Positions 1 to 5,295 of a stretch of DNA of 7,505 bases are shown one piece after another. Numbering within the stretch: the stretch's first letter is position 1; each line of letters begins with the position of its first letter. The translations under genes and the position numbers were made by a program. Under the pieces are notes generated by a model, which did no database searches, was not told where the DNA came from, and saw only the letters and a list, made by a program, of their open reading frames with translations. Source of the stretch: Desulfovibrio desulfuricans (GTDB lineage Bacteria; Desulfobacterota; Desulfovibrionia; Desulfovibrionales; Desulfovibrionaceae); the NCBI GenBank assembly GCA_003251995.1, contig QKDT01000134.1, positions 1 to 7,505 on the forward strand. Reading direction: 5' to 3'.

Positions 1-106
1 CGCTCATACCCTTCGAACGCACGCCCCCATACCGCAAAGGGCGATCACCATCGGGTGACCACGCCGCTGTCATACGTATTCTGCCATACAGATAGCAGAG
101 CTAGCA

Positions 107-424
107 ATGACAAACGGCAAACAGGGCGAAGCCATGCCCGCCATTGGCACCAAACGCGCGCGGGAAATTGCCCGCAGGCACCAAAATGTGGCGCAAAGAT
201 ATATGATCCGCCGCCGTAAATTCCCAGATATTAAGAACCAGCCACAAGACATCTTTATTGATGCTTACCTGATTGATGACTACCAGCGCGCCAGCAAACC
301 GAATTGTTCCGGCTTCTCCCGCAGATTATTTTCCACCCGCGGCAAGGTTGCGCAACTAGCCAGTTTATCACACCTGCATTCATGGCTTACTCGGAACAAA
401 ACAGATCTCACAGGCTATATCTGA
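107..424 (+). CDS. Possible small hypothetical protein (weak)
   Basis: I do not recognise this 105-codon reading frame. It has a basic first half (residues about 16-38 are rich in Arg, with RRRK near 35) followed by an acidic and aromatic patch (DIFIDAYLIDDY). There is no signal peptide, membrane segment or Cys cluster. Codons up to about 300 (GGC, GCC, ACC, CGC) resemble the good genes here. After about 320, rare-looking codons (TTA, AGA, CTA, TCA) become common, so the 3' part may not be coding or may be decayed. The start is unclear: ATG 107 has only a poor AGAG upstream, while ATG 134 has AGGGCGA at a reasonable distance. It would stop with TGA, unlike every confident gene here. It could be a lineage-specific gene, a gene remnant or chance. 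Confidence 0.3.
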   Translation: MTNGKQGEAMPAIGTKRAREIARRHQNVAQRYMIRRRKFPDIKNQPQDIFIDAYLIDDYQRASKPNCSGFSRRLFSTRGKVAQLASLSHLHSWLTRNKTDLTGYI

Positions 425-475
425 GCGGGCATTGTCTGAATGGTCATGTGTGAACAGGTGATATCTGATGGAAAT

Positions 476-492
476 GCCCCGCAAGCAAGGGG
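476..492 (+). promoter_or_regulatory. Hairpin enclosing a possible ribosome-binding site
   Basis: GCCCC (476-480) pairs perfectly with GGGGC (489-493) around an 8-base loop. The 3' side carries AAGGGG (487-492), the only Shine-Dalgarno-like sequence ahead of the transporter gene, and it would serve the TTG at 496. If that start is used, the hairpin would hide the site. No preQ1 riboswitch consensus was recognised around it, so a role in queuosine-precursor control is only a guess. Confidence 0.25.
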
Positions 493-531
493 CGCTTGAC
501 TATCCCCCAACCAGTGCATACCTTGCCGCCC

Positions 532-1020
532 ATGTTGAGTCTCATTACCTATATTGCACTTATTGTGGGCGTTAATTTCGCCTTTACTGTCACACCGCTC
601 ATCCCGCTGCCCAATGGCGAGATGTGGGCGCCGCTCTCGCTTATCGTGGGCTTTATCTTTGTGGTGCGCGACTACGCGCAGCGCCGCGTGGGCCATCATG
701 TGCTTTGGGGCATGCTGGTGGGCTGTGTGGTGAGCTGGTTTATGGCAAGCCCGCAACTAGCCCTTGCCAGCGCGGCGGCCTTTGCCGTGGGCGAACTGGG
801 CGACTGGGCGGTATATACCTTTACCCGCCGCCCCTTTTCACAGCGCATACTCATCTCAAGCCTGGTGGGCGCGCCGTTGGACAGCATCGTGTTTCTGGGC
901 CTGATCGGCCTTGCCACGCCATGGTCGGTTGCCACCATGAGCCTGAGCAAACTGGCTGGGTCGCTACTTGTCTTCTGGCTGGTGCGCCGCCGCGAGCAGC
1001 GCCAATGCAGCCTGGCATAG
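532..1020 (+). CDS. VUT family membrane protein, probable queuosine-precursor transporter
   Basis: An inner-membrane protein of the VUT/COG1738 (YhhQ-related) family, whose characterised members import queuosine precursors such as preQ0, preQ1 or queuine. From ATG 532 it has 162 residues and about six hydrophobic segments: roughly 2-20, 34-46, 57-71, 75-95, 107-127 and 137-151. Family-type motifs are the RDYAQRR loop (46-52), the GELGDWAVYTF stretch (88-98) and SSLVGAPLDSIVFL (109-122). The C-terminus is basic (VRRREQR), as expected on the cytoplasmic side. The start is uncertain: ATG 532 begins directly with the first membrane segment but has no clear ribosome site, whereas TTG 496, in frame, has AAGGGG three bases upstream and adds 12 residues. 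Substrate is inferred; the tgt gene nearby fits. It stops with TAG. Confidence 0.85.
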   Translation: MLSLITYIALIVGVNFAFTVTPLIPLPNGEMWAPLSLIVGFIFVVRDYAQRRVGHHVLWGMLVGCVVSWFMASPQLALASAAAFAVGELGDWAVYTFTRRPFSQRILISSLVGAPLDSIVFLGLIGLATPWSVATMSLSKLAGSLLVFWLVRRREQRQCSLA

Positions 1021-1066
1021 CCAAGCCTAGCCTGTACGCTGCCCCATGCAGCACCCGCATTTCAAG

Positions 1067-1094
1067 ACCCGTGATCGCAGGATCGCGGGTTTTT
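1067..1094 (+). terminator. Rho-independent terminator after the transporter gene
   Basis: ACCCG (1067-1071), one unpaired T, then GATC (1073-1076) pair with GATC (1081-1084), one unpaired G, and CGGGT (1086-1090) around a GCAG loop. A run of T follows (1090-1094). This 9-bp stem with a T tract is a typical intrinsic terminator and separates the transporter gene from the DUF5665 gene. Confidence 0.85.
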
Positions 1095-1119
1095 GTCATT
1101 TTAAAGATTGCCGTATAAG
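1093..1119 (+). promoter_or_regulatory. Candidate sigma-70 promoter for the DUF5665 gene
   Basis: TTGTCA (1093-1098) matches the -35 consensus at 5 of 6 positions, and TATAAG (1114-1119) is a good -10, identical to the -10 of the rpsF promoter. The spacer is only 15 bases, shorter than the preferred 17. The site overlaps the T tract of the upstream terminator. A start near 1126 would give a leader of about 30 bases. Confidence 0.4.
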
Positions 1120-1156
1120 CTATGTGTCAGACGCGCCACCTGAACAAGGAGGAATA

Positions 1157-1438
1157 ATGGATAACAAAACCGATACCAGACAAACAGATACCGATGTGCT
1201 GCTGCAACGCCTGGATAATGCGGGAATTGCGGAATACGTGCGGCTGTCGCAAAAAACCGGCAAGATACTCTGGCTGAACTTTCTTTCTGGCGTTGCCCGC
1301 GGGCTTGGTTTCAGTGTTGGCGCATCGCTGGTATTGGCTGTTCTTTACAAGATACTGACCCGTATCATCAGCATGAACATCCCCTACCTCACCGAACTTT
1401 TGCAGCAGATCATGACCATGGCAAAGGGCGGCAGCTAG
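1157..1438 (+). CDS. DUF5665 domain-containing small membrane protein
   Basis: A 93-residue protein matching DUF5665, a family of unknown function. A polar N-terminus (1-17) leads into a predicted helix (LLQRLDNAGIAEYVRL, 15-30). The family-like core follows at about 36-51 (KILWLNFLSGVARGLG), then one membrane segment at about 42-66 and a short C-terminal tail. There is no cleavable signal peptide or catalytic motif. ATG 1157 is well supported: AAGGAGG (1146-1152) lies four bases upstream, and the frame upstream lacks family character. The gene stands alone between two terminators and converges on tgt. I can infer membrane location but no function. It stops with TAG. Confidence 0.85.
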   Translation: MDNKTDTRQTDTDVLLQRLDNAGIAEYVRLSQKTGKILWLNFLSGVARGLGFSVGASLVLAVLYKILTRIISMNIPYLTELLQQIMTMAKGGS

Positions 1439-1463
1439 CAATCCATGTCACGCACAGCCACGC

Positions 1464-1501
1464 AAAAAGGGGAAGGAACTGCAACGTTCCCTCCCCTTTT
1501 T
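1464..1501. terminator. Bidirectional terminator between the DUF5665 gene and tgt
   Basis: A 16-base stem with one mismatch (A1474 against C1491) joins 1464-1479 to 1486-1501 around the loop TGCAAC. The stem starts with five A and ends with five T, so each strand shows a GC-rich hairpin followed by a U tract. It lies between convergent genes and can serve both. Confidence 0.9.
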
Positions 1502-1520
1502 CAATCGGTGATGACAGAGC

Positions 1521-2660
1521 TTACGCGCCAGCGGCGGCACGGGCGGCTTCGTCTGGATACAGGGCCGTGATTTTCGCCAGAAAATCCGTATAGCGCCCTT
1601 CAATAATGGCCTGGCGGGCGTTGCGCGCCAGATCAAGAAAGTAGGTGAGGTTGTGCAGGGAATTGAGCCGGAAGGACAACAATTCCTGGCTGACATACAA
1701 ATGGCGCAGATAGGCCCGCGAAAAATTGCGACAGGCATAGCAACGGCAATTGGGGTCAAGGGGGCCGTCGTCCTCCGCAAACTCGCGGCGCTTGATATTG
1801 ATCTTGCCCTGCGAGGTGTAGAGCGTGCCGTTGCGCGCATTGCGAGTGGGCAAAACGCAGTCGAACATGTCCACCCCGGCGTGAATGCCCGTGGCAATAT
1901 CCAGCGGCGTGCCCACCCCCATAAGATAACGCGGTTTTGCACCGGGCAGCAGGGGTGCCGTGTGGTAGAGCAGATCGTACATTTTGTCTTTGGGCTCACC
2001 CACAGAAAGCCCACCAATGGCAAAGCCGTCAAAATCCATGCTGCACAGTTCGTTTACCGAACGCTCGCGCAGGTCTTTGTAAAAACCACCCTGGGTGATG
2101 CCAAACATCAGATTGTGGGCTGATCCGGGGGGATATGCGTCCATGGCGCGCTTGGCCCACCGCGTGGTCAGGGCCAGGGATTTTTCCGTGTAGGCGTAAT
2201 CCGCGCCAAAGGGAACGCATTCATCCAGCACCATCATTATATCTGAATCAAGGTTGCGCTGGATTTCCAGCACTTTTTCGGGCGTAAACAGATGCTTTGA
2301 GCCATCAAGGTGCGAGCGAAACTCCACGCCCTCCTCGCGGATCTTACGCAGCGAACTCAGGCTGAACACCTGAAAACCGCCGCTGTCCGTAAGGATAGAG
2401 CCGGGCCAGGAGGCAAATTTGTGCAGCCCCCCACGCCGATGCACAAGTTCATCGCCGGGGCGCAGATAAAGGTGATAGGTATTGCCCAGAATAATGGGCG
2501 CGCCAATGGCGGCAAGATCGTCGGGGGCTACGGCCTTGACCGACCCCACGGTTCCCACGGGCATAAAGATAGGCGTGGGTATAGTGCCGTGAGCCGTGCG
2601 CAGCACCCCGGCGCGCGCCGCGCCGTCGGTGTGTTCGATGGTAAATATGGATTGGGACAT
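1521..2660 (-). CDS. tgt: Queuine tRNA-guanine transglycosylase (bacterial Tgt)
   Basis: Tgt swaps guanine-34 in the anticodon of tRNAs for Asp, Asn, His and Tyr with preQ1, a step of queuosine synthesis in the cytoplasm. It is a TIM-barrel enzyme; from ATG 2660 it has 379 residues, close to the E. coli length. Visible residues are the general acid D92 in TDSGGFQVF (91-99), the GGLSVGEPK loop (216-224), the nucleophile D267 in DMFDCVLPTRNARNG (264-278), and the zinc ligands C305, C307, C310 and H336. The start was chosen because alignment to E. coli begins at MSQSIFTIEHTDG. The frame stays open upstream to ATG 2756, but those 32 residues have no family counterpart; no strong ribosome site precedes 2660. 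It is divergent from alr, with a queuosine-type transporter gene nearby on the other strand. It stops with TAA. Confidence 0.97.
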   Translation of the reverse strand: MSQSIFTIEHTDGAARAGVLRTAHGTIPTPIFMPVGTVGSVKAVAPDDLAAIGAPIILGNTYHLYLRPGDELVHRRGGLHKFASWPGSILTDSGGFQVFSLSSLRKIREEGVEFRSHLDGSKHLFTPEKVLEIQRNLDSDIMMVLDECVPFGADYAYTEKSLALTTRWAKRAMDAYPPGSAHNLMFGITQGGFYKDLRERSVNELCSMDFDGFAIGGLSVGEPKDKMYDLLYHTAPLLPGAKPRYLMGVGTPLDIATGIHAGVDMFDCVLPTRNARNGTLYTSQGKINIKRREFAEDDGPLDPNCRCYACRNFSRAYLRHLYVSQELLSFRLNSLHNLTYFLDLARNARQAIIEGRYTDFLAKITALYPDEAARAAAGA

Positions 2661-2763
2661 GCCGCGCAGATTAGCCGCAAGCGCCGCCCTGCGCAAGGGG
2701 GCAAGCATATCCCTGGCGGCAAAACCCCATGGCAAATTGTTGTACCTTTGGGGCAATGTTGCT

Positions 2764-2777
2764 AAGGTTGCAACCTT
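2764..2777. promoter_or_regulatory. Perfect 14-bp palindrome in the tgt-alr gap
   Basis: AAGGTTG followed directly by CAACCTT is a perfect palindrome with no spacer. It sits in the 260-bp non-coding gap between divergent tgt and alr, about 100 bases from the tgt start and 145 from the alr start. The symmetry is typical of a dimeric regulator's operator. I found no convincing -35/-10 pair for either gene, and no known regulator is recognised. Confidence 0.35.
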
Positions 2778-2921
2778 TCATCGTAGGGTGTTGCGCGCAA
2801 GGGCCAGAGCCGTTGCGCCGGGGGACCGCAGGGGACAGGCGGCCCTTCGCTGCCGCCGTGTGCGGTGCGCGGATAGCCGCGCGGCATGTCCTTCAGCAAA
2901 GTTCAAATGAGGGAATCCCCT

Positions 2922-4058
2922 GTGAGCGACTGCACGTTTTCACCATCGCTATGCCACATTGATCTTTCTGCCATTCGTCGCAACTTTGGGCGCATGGGCA
3001 AAGCCGGTTCGCTTATGCCGGTCATCAAGTCTGACGCATACGGTCACGGCCTTGTGCCCGTGGCACGGGTTCTGGCAGACGCAGGCGCGCGCCGTTTTGC
3101 CGTGGGCACAGTATCAGAAGGTATGGCCCTGCGTGATGCTGGCCTGCGTCAGACCATAGTGCCCCTGCTGGGCGCGCTCAACGATGTGGACTGGCAGGGG
3201 GCCGTCATGCAGGGGTTGACCCCGGTGGTGGGCAACTTCGATCAGCTTGAACGCGCCGCCGCCCATTGCCACGCGGGCCGCACCCTGCGTATTGCCGTAA
3301 AGTGCGAGACCGGTATGGGCCGGCTTGGTTTTTCGCAAGAAGAACTGCCACAGGCCATCGACCGCCTGCGCAGCATCCAGGGCCTGGCCCCGGTCATGGT
3401 CATCTCGCATTTTTCCTGTGCGGATGTGCCGGAACAGGACGCCTATTCGCAGGAGCAGATACAGCGCTTCACCGCAATGTCCGACTCTCTGCGCGCGGTA
3501 TTTCCCGAAATCGAACGCTCACTCTGCAATACGGCTGGCACCATAGGTCGCCCCGAAGCGCACTTCGAGGTATGCCGCCCCGGCATTTCCCTCTACGGCG
3601 GCAACCCCTTTGCGGGAACCGCCTGGCAAGACAAGGGCGCGAAACTCGGCCTGGAGTGGGCCATGAGTATCAGCGCGCCCGTCATTGAAGTGCGGCAGGT
3701 CAAATCAGGGCAGAGTGTTTCTTACGGGCGCTTGTTCACAGCGCAAAAACCCGCAGCAGTGGCTGTGGTTGCCATTGGTTATGCCACGGCGTTCAACCGC
3801 TCGCTCTCCAACCATACCGCCATGCTCATCAACGGGCGGCGCGCCCCCCAGGTGGGCCGGGTATGCATGGGCATGATCATGGTGGACGTTACCGATCTAC
3901 CCCCGGTGCGCGTGGGCGACACGGCATGGCTTGTGGGCGGCCCGGCAGAACAGGGTCAAACCCCGGTTACACCACAGGACTTAGCCGATGCGCTGGGCAC
4001 TATTTCGTATGAAGTGCTGTGCCTTTTTGGCGGTATGAATCCGCGCGTCTACGCATAG
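2922..4058 (+). CDS. alr: Alanine racemase (PLP-dependent), with two altered motifs
   Basis: Alr interconverts L- and D-alanine for peptidoglycan. From GTG 2922 it has 378 residues, the usual length, with an N-terminal PLP barrel and a C-terminal beta domain. The PLP lysine is K36 (VIKSDAYGHG) and the second catalytic base is Y268 (SVSYGRL). K127, R134 (TGMGRLG), H163 and R219 (RPGISLYGG) match positions known from Geobacillus Alr. Two departures stand out: GYADG-type sequence reads GYATAF (286-291), and the Asp of CMDM is Gly317 (CMGM). GTG 2922 was chosen for GAGGGA seven bases upstream and for placing K36 and Y268 at normal positions; ATG 2886 and 2907 are in-frame alternatives without good ribosome sites. 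No clear terminator follows, so some transcription may enter rpsF. It stops with TAG. Activity is likely but not assured. Confidence 0.93.
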   Translation: MSDCTFSPSLCHIDLSAIRRNFGRMGKAGSLMPVIKSDAYGHGLVPVARVLADAGARRFAVGTVSEGMALRDAGLRQTIVPLLGALNDVDWQGAVMQGLTPVVGNFDQLERAAAHCHAGRTLRIAVKCETGMGRLGFSQEELPQAIDRLRSIQGLAPVMVISHFSCADVPEQDAYSQEQIQRFTAMSDSLRAVFPEIERSLCNTAGTIGRPEAHFEVCRPGISLYGGNPFAGTAWQDKGAKLGLEWAMSISAPVIEVRQVKSGQSVSYGRLFTAQKPAAVAVVAIGYATAFNRSLSNHTAMLINGRRAPQVGRVCMGMIMVDVTDLPPVRVGDTAWLVGGPAEQGQTPVTPQDLADALGTISYEVLCLFGGMNPRVYA

Positions 4059-4108
4059 AGGCCTGGGCATACTGACGGCACGGCTTTGAGCCATCTGCAA
4101 ATTTTGGC

Positions 4109-4137
4109 TTGACAGGCCCATTTGCCGGACGTATAAG
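4109..4137 (+). promoter_or_regulatory. Strong sigma-70 promoter of the rpsF operon
   Basis: TTGACA (4109-4114) is a perfect -35 box, followed after exactly 17 bases by TATAAG (4132-4137), a 5-of-6 match to the -10 box. A start near 4144 would give a leader of about 50 bases to rpsF. A promoter this strong suits a ribosomal protein operon. Confidence 0.85.
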
Positions 4138-4148
4138 ACTCGTTCCTT

Positions 4149-4172
4149 GCTCGCGCCCCGTGTGGCGTGGGC
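4149..4172 (+). promoter_or_regulatory. Leader hairpin before rpsF, possible S6:S18 autoregulatory site
   Basis: GCTCGCGCC (4149-4157) pairs with GGCGTGGGC (4164-4172) through nine pairs, two of them G-U, around the loop CCGTGT. Many bacteria have an rpsF leader structure bound by the S6:S18 complex, with a conserved CCG trinucleotide. A CCG is present here on the 5' side of the loop. I have not aligned it to the known motif, so the identity is an inference from position and the CCG. Confidence 0.45.
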
Positions 4173-4196
4173 TGCCAATCCAAAAGGAGAAAACCA

Positions 4197-4505
4197 ATGC
4201 GGAAATTTGAAACCCTGCTGCTCCTTTCGCCGGAGCTTTCCGCCGATAATCGCGAGGGTACCATTACTACCCTTACCGCGATCATTGAGCGTGAAAAGGG
4301 CATCATGGTGGAAGTGGACTACTGAGGCATGCGCGATCTCGCCTACCCGGTGCGCAAACTGATGCGCGGTTACTATGTGCGCCTGGTGTATCAGGCTCCT
4401 GCTGAACTTATCGCAGAGCTGGAACGCAACATTCGCATTACCGACGGCATCTTCAAGTTTGTGACCGTCAAGCTGGCCGACGAAGTGGCCGGGGAGGTTG
4501 CCTAA
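4197..4505 (+). CDS. rpsF: Ribosomal protein bS6, interrupted by an in-frame TGA at codon 43
   Basis: bS6 binds the platform of the 30S subunit together with bS18. The reading frame from ATG 4197 to TAA 4503-4505 spans 102 sense codons and encodes a recognisable S6: MRKFETLLLLSPEL at the start, GMRDLAYPV at 44-52, GYYVRLVY at 58-65 and ITDGIFKFVTVKL at 82-94. It is broken by TGA at 4323-4325 (codon 43), just before GMRDLAYP. E. coli S6 has DWGRRQLAYP there, so the codon occupies a conserved Trp position and is one base from TGG. Normal termination would leave a 42-residue fragment. AAGGAGA (4184-4190), seven bases upstream, supports the start. ATG 4329 could restart but has no usable ribosome site. 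The frame is intact on both sides, so this is a substitution, not a frameshift. It may be a sequence error, a true nonsense mutation or a read-through codon. Confidence 0.9.
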
Positions 4506-4506
4506 C

Positions 4507-4770
4507 ATGGCTTTTAAGAAAAAGTTTGCCCCGCGCCGCAAGTTCTGCCGCTTTTGCGCCGACAAGGACCTGCCCCTGGATTACAAGCGCGCCGACATTC
4601 TGCGTGACTTCATCACCGAGCGCGGCAAGATCATTGCCCGCCGCATCACAGGCACATGCGCCCATCACCAGCGCCTGCTGACCCGCGAAATCAAGCGCGC
4701 CCGCCAGATGGCTCTGCTCATCTACACCGCGACGCACGATTCCGTGGTCAAGAAAAAGAGCAACATTTAA
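4507..4770 (+). CDS. rpsR: Ribosomal protein bS18
   Basis: bS18 sits on the 30S platform as partner of bS6. It has 87 residues, somewhat longer than E. coli S18 (75). The core is complete: DYKRADILRDFITERGKIIARRITGTCAHHQR (25-56), followed by LTREIKRARQMALLIYT. C14, C17, C51 and H54 form a plausible zinc-binding set, as in the Cys-containing form of S18. ATG 4507 lies one base after the rpsF stop, and GGGGAGG (4491-4497) is nine bases upstream inside the end of rpsF, so translation is probably coupled. That makes the broken rpsF relevant here: ribosomes stopping at 4323 would not reach this junction. It stops with TAA. Confidence 0.97.
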   Translation: MAFKKKFAPRRKFCRFCADKDLPLDYKRADILRDFITERGKIIARRITGTCAHHQRLLTREIKRARQMALLIYTATHDSVVKKKSNI

Positions 4771-4780
4771 GGAGGCGCAT

Positions 4781-5287
4781 ATGAAACTGATACTTCGCGC
4801 CGACGTTGAAAATCTCGGCAGCCTTGGTGATGTTGTTGAAGTGAAGGCTGGTTATGGTCGCAATTTCCTGCTGCCGCAGGGTCTGGCCATGGTCGCTTCA
4901 CCCGCCAACCTCAAGTCTTTTGAGCAGGAACGCAAAAAGCTTCAGGCCCGCATGGACGCCGTTCGCGCCGATGCCCAGGCCCTTCAGGCCCGCCTGGAAG
5001 CTCTTGACGTGGTCATCCCCATGCATGTGGGCGACAACGACAAGCTTTATGGCTCTGTCACCACCACCATCATCGGCGACGCTTTGACCGCCCTTGGTGT
5101 GGACATTGACCGCCGCCGCATTCTTATGGATGCCCCCATCCGTACCCTTGGCGAACATCCCGTTCGCGTGCGCCTGCACGCCAGCGTGATCGCCATGGTG
5201 CAGGTGAAGGTGGTCTCTGACCAGCCTGTCATTGAAGAAGAGCCTGCACCTGCTGCGCCCGCTGAAGAAGCCGAGGCAGCCCAGTAG
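4781..5287 (+). CDS. rplI: Ribosomal protein bL9
   Basis: bL9 is a 50S protein with two globular domains joined by a long helix. The N-terminal rRNA-binding domain shows the family signature at 12-40 (LGSLGDVVEVKAGYGRNFLLP, then G and A). A charged linker helix covers about 43-75, and the C-terminal domain contains DKLYGSVT (87-94). It has 168 residues against 149 in E. coli; the excess is an acidic, Ala/Pro-rich tail (151-168), probably disordered. Start ATG 4781 is preceded by GGAGG (4771-4775), ten bases after rpsR ends. It is the third gene of the rpsF operon and stops with TAG. Confidence 0.97.
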   Translation: MKLILRADVENLGSLGDVVEVKAGYGRNFLLPQGLAMVASPANLKSFEQERKKLQARMDAVRADAQALQARLEALDVVIPMHVGDNDKLYGSVTTTIIGDALTALGVDIDRRRILMDAPIRTLGEHPVRVRLHASVIAMVQVKVVSDQPVIEEEPAPAAPAEEAEAAQ

Positions 5288-5295
5288 GGTTTTGC

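Noticed and set aside
45..58. TCACC/GGTGA hairpin near the window start
   Set aside because: Only five pairs and no T tract; too small to call a terminator or regulatory site.
624..1118. 164-codon plus-strand frame overlapping the transporter gene
   Set aside because: It is Arg/Gly/Pro-rich with no motifs, typical of an alternative frame of a GC-rich gene.
2661..2756. A 32-residue N-terminal extension of Tgt from ATG 2756
   Set aside because: The extra residues match nothing in the family, have no clear ribosome site, and alignment begins at ATG 2660.
4323..4325. Programmed frameshift at the rpsF TGA
   Set aside because: The same reading frame is coding before and after the TGA, so a shift would leave the S6 frame.
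4323..4370. Selenocysteine insertion at the rpsF TGA
   Set aside because: The position is a conserved Trp, not a redox Cys, and I see no convincing bacterial SECIS-like hairpin just downstream. Sulfate reducers do make selenoproteins, so it is unlikely but not excluded.
4498..4506. TTG 4498 as start of rpsR
   Set aside because: ATG 4507 gives the family N-terminus and has GGGGAGG at proper spacing; TTG 4498 would directly abut that site.
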